Assembly (NCBI RefSeq): GCF_023343835.1
Contig: NC_064433.1
Span: 32,767,214-32,831,213, forward strand
Reading direction: 5' to 3'
DNA length: 64,000 bases
Origin: Lagopus muta
Lineage: Eukaryota; Chordata; Aves; Galliformes; Phasianidae
The notes beneath the pieces are model-generated. The model worked only from the letters and a program-made list of their open reading frames with translations. It was not told where the DNA came from and did no database searches. The translations under genes and the position numbers were made by a program. The stretch's first letter is position 1, and every line of letters starts with the position of its first letter. Positions 51,038 to 62,800 of this stretch are shown here, piece by piece.

Positions 51038-52062
51038 CAGCAAGTAGACTCCGGTCGTGAGTGGTGTTCCGCAGGGGTGGTGTTCCGCAGGGGTCGGTGC
51101 TGGGGCCTGTCCTCTTCAATATCTTTATTGATGACCTCGATGAGGGCATCGAGTGCACCCTCAGTAAATTCGCAGATGACACTAAATTGGCTGGAAGTGT
51201 GGATCTGCCTGGGGGTAGCGAGGCCCTACAGAGGGATCTGGACAGGCTGGAGAGCTGGGCTGGAGCCAATGGAATGAGTTTCAACAAGGCCAAATGCCGG
51301 GTCCTGCACTTCGGCCACAACAACCCCAGGCGACGCTACAGGCTTGGGGCGGTGTGGCTGGAGGACTGCGTAGAGGAAATGGACCTGGGGGTATTGATTG
51401 ATGCTCGGCTGAACATGAGCCGACAGTGTGCCCAGGTGGCCAAGAAGGCCAATGGCATCCTGGCTTGCATCAGAAACAGTGTTGCAAGCAGGAGCAGAGA
51501 GGTGATTGTTCCCCTATATTCAGCACTCGTGAGGCCGCACCTCGAGTACTGTGTCCAGTTTTGGGCCCCTCACTGCAAGAAAGATATTGAGGCCCTGGAA
51601 CGTGTTCAAAGAAGGGCAACGAAGCTGGTGAGGGGTCTGGAACACAGGCCATATGAGGAGAGGCTGAAGGAGCTGGGAATGTTCAGCCTGGAGAAGAGGA
51701 GGCTCAGGGGAGACCTTATTGCTCTCTATAACTTCCTGAAGGGAGGTTGTAGTGAGCTGGGGGTCGGCCTCTTCTCTCGTGTCATTAGGGATAGGACCAG
51801 GGGGAATGGTTTCAAGCTACGCCAGGGGAAATTCAGGCTGGACATGAGGAAGTATTACTTTTCAGAAAGGGTGGTCAGGCACTGGAATGGACTGCCCAGG
51901 GAGGTGGTGGAATCACCGAGCCTGGGGGTGTTCAAGGAAAGACTGGATGTTGCGTTGAGGGACATGGTTTAGTAGGAGCTATTGGGAATAGGTGAACGGT
52001 TGGACTGGGTGATCTTTTAGGTCTTTTCCAACCTTAGTGATTCTATGATTCTATGATTCTAA
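51038..52062 (+). mobile_element. CR1 LINE, 5'-truncated, well preserved (about 1.0 kb)
   Basis: The homology begins near 51038 in the RT domain and continues to the perfect 3' octamer repeat ATTCTATGATTCTATGATTC. It is the least decayed CR1 here. It contains a 16-bp tandem duplication (GGTGTTCCGCAGGGGT at 51063-51078 and 51079-51094). CR1 elements usually lack target-site duplications, so the exact insertion edges cannot be fixed. Confidence 0.95.
51061..51972 (+). pseudogene. CR1 ORF2 C-terminal part (reverse transcriptase fragment)
   Basis: A 303-codon uninterrupted frame. It begins in RT motif B (VPQGSVLGP, residues 8-16) and includes the catalytic FADD motif (37-40). It then covers the RT thumb and C-terminal region ([36 protein letters not shown]) and ends LDVALRDMV, as expected for the CR1 ORF2 C-terminus. 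The N-terminal endonuclease and most of the RT are missing, so the product cannot retrotranspose. The first Met is not a biological start. Confidence 0.93.
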
Positions 52063-54307
52063 GTACTTCTGACAAATTTAGTGTATTCACAAAGAGCTTA
52101 TCGAATTCTGTTAAAATGACATTTGACATTGCCAAAATATGTTGCTTTTCTTTGGACAAATGTGCAGGCCAAGTTCGGTGAGAACAGGGCTTTGACACTG
52201 CACCTATCACTCAAACATCACCCTGCATCAGCCTGGGGATACAGTGTTCTGCACTCAATGCACGAAGTCCCCATCAACAAGCATAGCTACTTGGCTTGGA
52301 CAGAGGAAGGTGATATAATGTGTCAGGAGCACTATACTGGAATGCCATGTCCAGGGGTGGTTCTCAGCATCTCTGTGCTCACGTGAGTAAGACAGACAAG
52401 AAGCACAGCATGTCAGCTTAAAGCCAGTACTTTATGAGCACCAGGGACTTGCTAGCTCAGGTGAACATGATCTTATTGCCTGATGTGCATGCAATGTAGA
52501 GGCTGTGGTTTGCTTAAGTTCACACTAGACAGATGGATCACAAAGCTGAATCAGATAGCCTTTGGAAAAGCTAAACCCACCAGCCACCAGCTTACACTTC
52601 TTCTTTCGAAGCAGAATCATAACTTAGTGGGTCATAAACTATCATGAAAGTTAGCGAGTAGAGCAGGACTTTGCAAAGATCTCTTTGGGGCTGGTCTGTT
52701 GAAAGCAAGGACGTTGTGCCGTTCTGTGACACAACTCAGCAGCAGCAGGAATAAAAATAGAACAACACCGAGCATTTAGAGAAATTTAAATTGAGATTTT
52801 TAAAGCAAAGCTTAATATCTGCTCATTCACAATCAAAGATGCTTATAAAAAAAATACAGTAATCTATACAGTGATGTCTCTCCTGTCATAGACTGACTTA
52901 AGCCTCTAGACCACGGTTTTGCTTCTTTGCATCTTTGCAAATGTTATTTTATCAAAGTTTCTATTTGCTTCTACCATTGTTTCAAGTTAAGCTTTAATGT
53001 CAAGTTAAAATGGAAGTAACGGATTTGATAAAAAACTGATCAGGTCATTGTACTTAGTAAAGTCAGTGAAGGTTCCTCCTAGGTATTCTTTAAAATTCTG
53101 AACTCCACTGTCTGCTATCACTATCAGCACAGAAATCTCACCACTGTGTCTGGAGAACATTTAGTTCTTTTACGAGCTTCTACTCTTCCATATAGTTTTC
53201 CCAGCTCCATCTCACCCTTTTATTGCTGCATTCTGACTAGTAGAAGTAGTATCACATTTAGCAATTGAATAACAGATAAAAAAATTCAGTAATTTTTCAG
53301 TAATTTTTTTTTTTTCAGTGAGCAAATGTGCAGTCCTTTGCTTTTTGGTGAAGATTTCTTTTATCTGTCATTTTAGAAATGTTCCACTTATTTCATTTAA
53401 AATCATATTTGGGCTGTGTAAAATACAGCCCTGAAAGCTTCACATAAAATAGTCATGCTCATCTGAAGCATTTTCTTTAATCATGGCCAATAGCAATAAT
53501 GAAATTCAGAAAAAAATCTTTAGAAATTGACAGTGCCTATAAAATCGTGACGCCTACAAAACCAGTGCAGAGCAGCAGACCCCAGCAGTGTTACATCTCA
53601 GGTAGGCAGTGTGAAGCATTTTTTACACTATTGTTCACGATTACATTAAGAGAAGGTAATAAAAACACAAAAGGCACTTTCACGATCTTGTTATTCTTGC
53701 TTCACATTCAAAGAAAGAAACCTAGAAAATTCTTCAGCACAAGCTATATACAAATAAATAATATACATAAGATATACCAGACATGCCAGAAGCAAGCCAG
53801 AGCTGCTTTGTGTCAGAACATTTTTATTAACCTGATGTACAAACATTTCTCTTTCCCATCATGATCTCACATCATTCCAGTCATATAAAGCAACACATAA
53901 AAATGACTGTTAGAAAAATGAACTGGGGGAAATAAGGCCTTTTCAGGATGACATCCTACCTACTGCACCAATCTCATTTCTCTGAATTTGGTGTGGTACG
54001 TGTGGCATGTATACAGAGGAATCTCTTTTCCTTGGTGCAAGTCCGGGAGGGGTGTCAGGCGGCAATAAATCTACTCAGAGTCAGAGCAGAGGCCCGTCTC
54101 TGGTACATACCAAGAGGGAAAGAGTGTATATCTGGGCCCAGAAATCACCAGGGTCTGTTGGTTCAGGAGGACAGGGCTGCATCTGCCTCCCTGTGGCTCC
54201 CACTGACTGGAGTAAGTCAAGGAGAAGAGCTCAGTCTTTTTTCTGATGGTGACATTTTCATCAGCCTGCAGGAATGTTGTCCTTTCCCCCAGGAATGTGT
54301 TTATAAA
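52063..54307. other. Non-coding stretch
   Basis: About 2.2 kb between CR1 copies. Frames at 53499-53864 and 53948-54316 (about 120 codons each) have no recognised motif. Confidence 0.45.
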
Positions 54308-54430
54308 GGATCATAGAATCATAGAATATCCTGAGTTAGAAGATCCACAAGATGATCTGCAAGAATCATCAAGTCCAACCCCTGGCTCAGCCAAACTCCA
54401 TTCCAAACTATTTCAACCTGGACAGGATGA
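54308..54430 (-). mobile_element. CR1 LINE 3' fragment, reverse orientation
   Basis: GGATCATAGAATCATAGAATA is followed by TCCTGAGTTAGAAGATCCACA and ATCATCAAGTCCAACCCCTGG. This is the inverted 3' end of a CR1 copy. Confidence 0.88.
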
Positions 54431-55039
54431 CCTGACCTACACGCCTTACATAGAAAGTGAAAGAGTTGCAAATTACTTCTTACTAAGGCTTGGTTGAGTC
54501 CTGAATACAAACATTTCAGGAAATTGCTCAGGACGAGTCTTTTGCTTTTAATAAAGCACATTTTTAACTGGGCTGAAAACTGTTCTGAGCCTTGGGGAAT
54601 AGCCATTACATTGCAACCTTATTATTCTTTTAAATATATTTTCAGTGCATTAGGTGTATAAAGTTTTCCATGACACTGTGAGAACTCTGAGGACCTGATT
54701 CTATAAGATTCTATATTTCTATAAAAACAGATTGGGATAATTGGCGCCATCCTAAAAGAACATCCCTGCTGTTGATCGAAGATCCCATGGAATAAAATGC
54801 AGTGAATCTAAGAGGGATCCAATGGATGATGATAATAATTATGTGTGAATTTGGGGTGAAGGCTTCCATTAAGTGTGCAGTAGGATCAACAGATTGCAAG
54901 ATCACCTCTCTGTAACAACTCAGAGAAAAAAATAGTTATTTGGACTAATTATTGTTGAGTGGCAGAAGCAAGAAGCTCTGGTTTTCATTATTTCAACAGC
55001 CATTTGGTTCACAGGCAGGTGATACAACAGAGCTAGTTC
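54431..55039. other. Non-coding spacer
   Basis: About 600 bp with no recognised feature. Confidence 0.45.
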
Positions 55040-56117
55040 ATGGTCTGAACAGATATACACTTCTTTGGGTAAGGAACTGGCTAGAGGGCCGTGCCCAGGG
55101 TGAATGGATTTAAGCCCAGCTGGCGACCTGTTTCGGGTGGTGTCCCCCAGGGCTCAGTACTGAGACCCATCTTGTTTAATATCCTTATTGATGACCTAGA
55201 TGAGGGGATTGAGTTCACCCTCAGTAAGTTTGCAGATGACACCAAGCTGGGAGGTGGTGTCAATCTGCCTGAGGGTAGGGCGGCCTTTCAGAGTGATTTA
55301 GACATGCTGAACCACTGGGCTGAGGTGAATGGGATGAGGTTCAACAAGGCCAAGTGTCGGGTCCTGCACTTTGGGCACAACAACCCCATGCAGCGTTATA
55401 GGCTTGGGGATGAGTGGCTGAATGACTGTGAAGAAGAGAAGGACCTGGGGGTGTTGGTTGATGCTCAGCTGAACATGAGCCAACAGTGTGCCCAGGTGGC
55501 CAAGATGGCCAATGGCATCCTGGCCTGCATTAGAAATAGTGTGGCCAGCAGGAGCAGGGAGGTGATCGTCCCCCTCTACTCAGCACTGGTGAGGCTGCAC
55601 CTCGAATACTGTGTTCAGTTTTGGGCTCCTCACTACAGGAAAGATGTTGAGGTCCTGGAGCGTGTCCAGAGAAGGGCAACAAAACTGGTGAGGGGTCTGG
55701 AGCACAGGGCTTATGAGAAGCGGCTGAGGGAGCTGGGATTGTTCAGTCTGGAGAAGAGGAGGCTCAGGGGAGACCTCACTGCACCCTACAACTTCCTGAA
55801 GGGATGTTGTGGTGAAGAGGGATTTGGCCTCTTCTCCCAGGCAACGAGCAGGACACGGGGCAATGGCCGCAAGTTGTATCAGAGGAGGTTTAGGTTGGAC
55901 ATAAGGAAGAACTTTTTCTCTCAGAGAGTGGTCAGGCACTGGAATGGCTGCCCAGGGAGGTGGTGGAGTCGCCGTCCCTGGCAGTGCTCAAGAGGCGTCT
56001 GGACGACGTGCTGCGTGATGTGGCTTAGTGCTTGTGGTGGCAATGGTGATGGGGAGACAGCTGGACTGGATGATCTTATAGGTCGTTTCCAACCTTGTGA
56101 TTCTATGATTCTATTTT
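55040..56117 (+). mobile_element. CR1 LINE, 5'-truncated (about 1.1 kb)
   Basis: CR1 homology begins around GGTAAGGAACTGGCTAGAGGG (about 55070) and runs through the RT domain to GGTCGTTTCCAACCTTGTG and ATTCTATGATTCTAT near 56114. Same orientation and subtype range as the copy at 51038, but clearly diverged from it. Confidence 0.94.
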
Positions 56118-56125
56118 GCTTTTAA
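55091..56125 (+). pseudogene. CR1 ORF2 C-terminal part with late frameshift
   Basis: A 344-codon open frame includes RT motif B (VPQGSVL, residues 18-24) and FADD (47-50), plus the [12 protein letters not shown] and [13 protein letters not shown] segments. Near 55946 it lacks one base relative to the sister copy: GGAATGGCTGCCC versus GGAATGGACTGCCC in the 51-kb copy. After this point the reading changes to a non-CR1 C-terminus (NGCPGRWW...). The correct last residues are therefore lost, and the N-terminal half of ORF2 is absent. Confidence 0.92.
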
Positions 56126-57149
56126 TAACTACAATAATCACAAAAACAGATTAAATTAATCCACTGAGGAGGAAATGAAGTCGCTTTTTCATTTCAAGAT
56201 ATTGCCACATCTAAGAGTATATTAATAGAATATACCACTTCAGGATCTTCCACATTTGTCCTTGATATGGTGTAGTGACCTGGTCAGATACATACTGAAA
56301 AAATAAGTTCCATGGATTCTGTACACAGTTTTGTATATAATGTTCTGAAGTGCCAAAAGATAATTTAGAGCCCATTTCTCAAGAGCAATGCTGGTAATAT
56401 CAACGTGTAGTTGCTATTATGCTGAAAACAGGACTGTCCATCTATTGAATGGGACTATTTGTGTAAGGAGAGTAGAATTTGGTTACAAAAGTGGTCTTGA
56501 ACTATGAACAAACTGTTCTGGTTACAAATGTTTGTACAGTGTTTTTCCATAACACTTTTATTGGAATAATGTTCCACTGAAAATCAAAAAAAGAAAAACA
56601 AACGTGCAGGATCTCCCCATAAAAAAGTTAATGGAGTCATTTGATTGAGAAGCTGTGTGAGAGCTAGGTGTGGTCACCACCTGGGAGACAGATGTACATC
56701 ATTCAGAAAATAATTCCTTGAGTTTTATGCCACCATTCATTAGGAATTAAGCTTGCTTAAGATGCTCAAAGCATAATTTTCAGCAATAGACTAACCTGTA
56801 AATTGCAATAGTACAATGATTGTATCTTGTTTGAGGCTAGGTCTGGAGGTTTTTCTATGAATGAAAATCCCCAGCCCTTTCAGATGAGAAGGGAGAGGTG
56901 AGATCTGTTCTGCCAAAGACGGTGAATAAAGAGGAGCTTATTTAATCTGGAAAAGAAAGTGGCATTACCATGTCAGCAAGGAGATAACATAAGGATCAAT
57001 CTGTCTTTATGTTGTTTAGACAGACAATCACAGCAAAAGGGATAGATCTAGCAAGTATCTCATACAGCTCCTTTTGGATTCCAGTTCAGTAAAGCATAAG
57101 ATTCTTTCTTATATCCAACTATGCATTTGCATACTTTGCTATACAGCAG
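56118..57149. other. Non-coding spacer
   Basis: About 1 kb of AT-rich sequence with no recognised feature. Confidence 0.45.
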
Positions 57150-57672
57150 TGTTGCTCAGCACCACACAGCTGCTCACTCGCTCCCATCTCAATGGGGTGG
57201 TGGAGAGGATCAAAAAAAAGGTAAAAGCACAGTGAATGTGGGTTGAGATAAGGACAGTTCAAAAAGAAAGGGGGAAAAAAAAACACAAATAAAATTGTAA
57301 GAAAAGAATACTAAAAAAAAGCAAGTGCCGCACAAGGCAATTGCTCAGTACCACCCAACCAATGCCCAGCCAACCCCTGAGCATGGCTGCATCCCTGGCC
57401 ATCTCCCCCACATTCGTTGTTCCACATGATGCTATGGGATCTCTCTCTGGCCAGTTTGGTTCAGCTGTCCTGGTTCTGTCCCCTCCCAGCTCCTAGTTCA
57501 TCCCCAGCTCCTCACTGGCAAGATAGCACGAGAAGCCAAAAAGTCAAAGCATGCAGCTCAGTAACAACAAAAACATCAGAGTTATCAACATTACTTTCAT
57601 GCTAAATCCAAAACAAAGCACCATAGCATCTACTATGAAGAAAATCAACTCTATTCCAGCTGACACTAGGAA
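57150..57672 (-). mobile_element. Solo LTR of an avian ERVL-like endogenous retrovirus
   Basis: Same family and orientation as 35552-36068. Shared segments include GCTCAGCACCACACAGCTGC, GGTTGAGATAAGGACAGTT, CAATGCCCAGCC, GTCCCCTCCCAGCTCC and ATCAACATTACTTTCATGCT. The polyadenylation signal position is eroded (AGTTCAAAAAG instead of AGTTTAATAGG). No internal viral sequence is adjacent. The edges are approximate; the outermost bases at the left seem missing. Confidence 0.72.
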
Positions 57673-59485
57673 GTGTGGCTATTCAGTTTCTTACTCTGCT
57701 CTACAGCTTCTAGTTTTGCAGATGTACGTATGCAAGCCCACCTGTCTGCTGACTGCTATGCTATAGTTCTTCTAAACTGATCTGTAGTTAGAACTGACAT
57801 AAACACTTTTGTTTATATGTGCAATAAACATAGAAGCAGTTCCACAGACAGTTCTGTGTTTGTAAGAGGCACAGATACGTGAAGATTTTGAGAAACTGTA
57901 GGTGGCATTAAAAAAGTGCAGAAAAACATTAAGGTGGAACAGTAACAAAGATTTTGGTGCAGGAGTCATAAACAGGTTCTTAGTTGTGTGGACTTAAGTG
58001 GTATTATGAAAGTGCTTAAATTTAGGCATATTCTTTAACATATTACTCAATGTGGCAGAATGGAGACTTCTTCTATACAAACATTAAACTTCAGACACTT
58101 ATATAAAATATTATCATCCCTAAGATGCTGGGTATTGCAGATGAATGCTTTCTCTTCTCTTTGAAATACAGCTAACATGCCTCATGTCTAGACACTCTGT
58201 GGAGAACCCATCCATCCGATGAGGACCCTGTACTGAATTTCACATCCATAGCCCCAGCTTACTGCTGCTGCTGAAGTCAGATGTGCCTGCTGGAATCTCT
58301 GTGCAAAGGCACAGCTGAAAAGCAGATGTTATTTTCAAAATTAAATTTTATAACTCTGTTTTGTAACAAAATAGTTCCTTCTACAGTCAAAACAACAGTT
58401 CAGCAGTCGGTACAGTTCTCATTGGATTATTCATTCAAGGCTTTTTGTGACTGCCTCTGCTTTCATACACAAAAATATCATGTAAGACTAAGTTGACCAC
58501 CCACCTGAAGAAGCTTCCCAATGGAAAACAGTGTAGTTAAAATCTCAGTGTAGTTAACAGAATGGACTAGAAGGCCCACTATAATTTACTAAATCTTGCA
58601 ATCAGTGGAGAAAAGATGGGGGGGGAGAGAGGGGGAAAAGCACAAAACCAAGTGCAATATGCTAAAATATATTCCCTTCATTCATTTTGACAGGTGATTT
58701 TATTAATCATAATATGGGAGACTGATTTGGCTAATGCATTATACGTTGTGAAAATATAAAGGGAGTGCTGGAGGAACAAATAATTGCACTAAAAAGAGCT
58801 TTTTTTTCCTATTATTTAAATGTGTATTTAAATGTGTATCTAAAAAGTAATAACCAACAGCAACAAATTACATTGGAAACGCCATGGGAACTGTGAGAAG
58901 CTGTCTCAATCCAGGCTGTTGCTGACAGGCAGGTCTACAGGTCTTCCATCCTTCCTGCCCATCACCAGAGATTCCTCAGGATGGTGGAAACGGGGAGAGA
59001 AATGCTGATATTATTGGGTTGTGGCAGCCACCCACACATTTCAACCAGTATGAAAGAAAACCATGCTGCAAAACCAGCTCTTCTAGTTAGCCTCTGTCCT
59101 GCTTCACCAGCACCTCTGGTGGGCAACTCAGGGTGCCTCTCTACTACACTTTCATAAGCTCTGTATTAACAGAGAGAAACATCCTCCACTTCACAGTTAT
59201 GCTTTATTCATGTCATTGCCTTTTGGCAATATGTATGTTTGTGAGCAACTGTTTTTCAAGGATGAAGCATAGGAAAAATGAAATTTCATCAAAAATCACC
59301 TTGAGACTTCACTAAGAGTTGCAGCCACTGCTATTGAACCAGCCTGATGCTTTAGTATCCCAAAAACAAGATCAAATATCCCACTACCTTTATGGTTTTG
59401 TTGCTCTCTTTTTTTGTTTTAATAAAAATATTAAAAATGAAAATGTTTCGTTATGTATGTATATAACTATAGTATACATTTTATA
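57673..59485. other. Non-coding stretch
   Basis: About 1.8 kb, AT-rich, with no recognised gene or element. A G-rich tract lies near 58617-58636. Confidence 0.45.
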
Positions 59486-59890
59486 AGGGCAGCTCTGAAA
59501 AGTAATGCCTCCTATTTTATTATGTCTGTCTACAACGACGGATGTCGATGGTACGGCAGTAGGGGTTGAATCCTCCCACCAACATCCCTTTACATGTCAT
59601 GGCTGTGCACCAGACAGCAGCAGAGGGCCATTCTGACACAATGATATCCGACATGGAACTGTGTAGGAAACAAAGTCGTGTCACTGAATTCCTCCATGTG
59701 GAAAAAAAATGCCACCCGTTGGCATTCATTGCTGCTTGCTGTATGATTTTGGAGACCAACCAATGGATGGGAGCACAGTGAGGCAGTACCTATGTGTGCA
59801 TTTCAGCACTGTCATCAGCAACAGTCGCATGGCAATGGCATGCAGGCTTCTGCTCATTGCTGGTGGAAGTGCAGAGTTACTGTGCTCTGG
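59486..59890 (+). mobile_element. Mariner-type (Galluhop-like) remnant, left part only
   Basis: The left end GGGCAGCTCTGAAAAGTAATG (59487) and CCTCCTATTTTATTA match the terminal sequence expected for this avian mariner family. The internal part parallels the copy at 47865 (TGACACAATGATATCCGACAT; GAATTCCTCCATGTGGAAAAA; GGGAGCACAGTGAGGCAGTA). I see no right inverted end. Transposase frames are broken by stops and shifts. Inactive. Confidence 0.72.
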
Positions 59891-62800
59891 GACATTCCAG
59901 AAAGTTGTTGTATTGCGCTATCTCTGCAACAAAATATTACTAAATATTATACCTCCAATTAAAAAGTTCAAAGCACTTCTAAAGAAGGGTAAAGATATTT
60001 TGCCAGAGATAACTTTAAGGTCTATGGCTCTTTATAGCAACAGACATTTGACATTTCACTCAATTCTGTTTCATTCAGACCTCAAATACAGATTTGCTGT
60101 GTCTAAATATCAATATTTGTCATTCTGCTCTATATTTCATTAAAGTAATGGTAGGAAAGACTTCCAGTGTTTAACGTGAGCTGTCTCATGTAAAATATTC
60201 ATGTCTGGTCTGTTTGTAATAAATTTGTAATAAATAAGCATCTGTTTCAAATTCAGATGACTCTGGTTTGTTTTGCCGAAGTGGAAGATTTGTGGGAAGT
60301 TCCTATAATTAATACCAAAGCCATAAAACTTTCCATGTCCCCTTCTTAATTTCTGTATCATTAGCCTACTTTCACGACATGATTTCCATCAGAGTACCTT
60401 CAATTCATCCAATCACCAGTCTCATAACTAACTTGTACCTCTGGCTCAGTCTCCTACAAAATGTCATGCAGTGTTATGCTTCACAGACACGCACAAATAA
60501 ACCTTCTGATGCTTCCTGCAAAACTTTTTGCATTAAAACACATTAAATAGAAAAATATCAAAAGTTTTTGGAACAATCATTCGGATCAATTGTGCCACAG
60601 TGTGATACCAGTGGAATGAAACACTGATTACTTTTAAACAAGTCATTAAAGTTTGTTCATCCAGAAGTTGTTAAAGAAAAATAGGGTAGGGATTGTCATA
60701 ACCTTTTTTTGTCCATCAAATTCTGCATTGCTGAGTGATCAATAAATCTGATTATTACATTCTGATTGCTCCTGAGTTTGGACAGGATCAATGAGGAACA
60801 GCTATTAACCTTCTGCCAATGAGGAGGAAAAAAAATAACAGAGAACTTGGAGAGCTCAGCAGCAGCCAAGCAAATTATATTTTGTACTGGATAGAACCTT
60901 TCTGAATCTGCCAGGGGTCACAGCTGGTAGATTAGCTTCATGTCTGAGGCTGCACACGAGTGTGCAGCACCAGTGCCATATATGTGGTGCTGCATTCAGC
61001 TCCCACAGGGGTCACCTGGCCCCTGCATTGTGGGGACCAGAGCCCACCACCCAGCAAAGCTGCAAGCCAGGGACAAGTGCTGATGGCACTGGTGCAGAGC
61101 TTTATGGAGTAAGGTTACCATCCACCAATAAAAAAAAAATAGGAGCAGTTTTGGTGGAAACTCTTGCAATGAAACTCAGTGGAGAAGTTCATGTAGGTCA
61201 TGCTGCTCTGGGAAGAGGGTAGAACCCAAACTGTGCTGCAGCTGTGACAGTTTGTTCCCTAGCCAGCATGAAGAAGAACTTCCCTTGCATTCTTTCTCAC
61301 GTGGTTTGCTTTAGCGACATCTCAGCTGAGTCAAGTGGTACAAAGATCAACTATTTCCATTCTGTCAAGAGTAATTACCTATGAGGTGTTGTGCAGGGCA
61401 GCACAACAGGGCTACATAGTGCCTGGCAATGCGTGGTCCCAACAAGAGCAAAAACATTTGGGAAAATTGTCTGAAAAAATAAACTCCAGTTGTTTACTCA
61501 GTCTTACCAGGCTTCTCTACTGCAGAGCCACAGCTTATATTTTGGTAACAAAAGTGAACAATGGAGATCATTTGTTGTTGAACCAAGGTGTGTTTGCTGA
61601 GCTGAGACATGGTGTTCAAGCACGTCCCTGAGCCACACCACTACAAACTGAGCCCAAACTGCTGCTGTGAGCTGCTGCTACCCCAGCTGTCCAAAACAAG
61701 TTGACAAGAAAAGCCTGATGACAGAAATTCCTTAAAATTTTTCTTCTCAATTTTCTGCTGAAATAAAATGTGTTGGACCATTCTTTGTTAACATAAATGT
61801 TATCTCTATTACTGAATATGTGTAAGGCTAAGTGGTTGACATGGTCATGCCCCTAATGATCATTAAAATATGTGCGATTTGAAGGATTAAAAACTGGGGC
61901 GTGCGTCTCTGGAAGGCTTCTATACCACAGCGTAAAGTGATACGAGACATCTACGTCTTGGCTCAAATTTTTTGGAATCCAAAATCAGGTAAAACATTAG
62001 CACACAAATATTTCTCCCAATACCTTTCCTGGTTAAAATACAAAAAATGATTTCTAAGTCTGAAGTTGAAATTTTTAATTTGATCAGTGGACTTTGCAGC
62101 AGTATCCGTAACTATAATAGAGGAGTTATCTTCTTCAATAGATTCTTTAGAAAGGTTAGATAGATTATTTAGAAAACTAATATCTTCAGTATAATGCTTG
62201 TAATCTTGAAGTTTATGACTACAATGAACTCAGCTCTAGCTCTAGAACGAAAATAGTTGTGAACTCCTAGGTATAAGTCATTTTCCTTTATTTTCAAATT
62301 CTGTTAAAACCAAGAAAAGGTTACTGTGTTTAGTTTGGAAATATTGCACCCAGAGGAGAAGCTCTAGCAGCAAGAACAAAACCAGCAGGATGCAAGCTAA
62401 ACACAGTTATTCTTCAAAGCAGGTGATAGATTATTTTACTGTGGCCAAAATGATATGCAGTACTAATTTGTCTTTACAAGTAAGTTCATAGGGCAAAAAT
62501 ATCAATCAGGCTGTGAGTCATCAGTTGAACACTGAGCACGATGACTACAGGGATTTCATCTGAATTAACTTGGATAAGTAGTTCATGGGAAACAGCAAAA
62601 AAAGTGATATTAAACAATTGTTTTCTTTTGTCAATCGTAGAATACATGCAGAGAGCTACAGCAAATACTTTCATCAATGAGATACAGGAGAATTGTACAG
62701 CTTCTTGGGCTCACTGACCCACAGAACAACACCTCCATAGCCAAAAGCCTTGCCATCTTGTTGAGGCCATGCAAGCCAAAGGTAGATTGAGCTCGCAAAG

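Noticed and set aside
53948..54316. 122-codon frame between two CR1 fragments
   Set aside because: No recognisable domain and no supporting splice or repeat evidence; it runs into the CR1 tail at its end. Left as non-coding.
60962..61222. Possible Cys/His zinc-finger-like start (HICGAAFSSHRGHLAP)
   Set aside because: Superficial resemblance only: the CxxC spacing is wrong, no second finger follows, and the frame is short.
61855..61996. Segment followed by a CAGGTAAAAC donor-like site
   Set aside because: A lone donor-like match without a convincing acceptor or coding frame is expected by chance.
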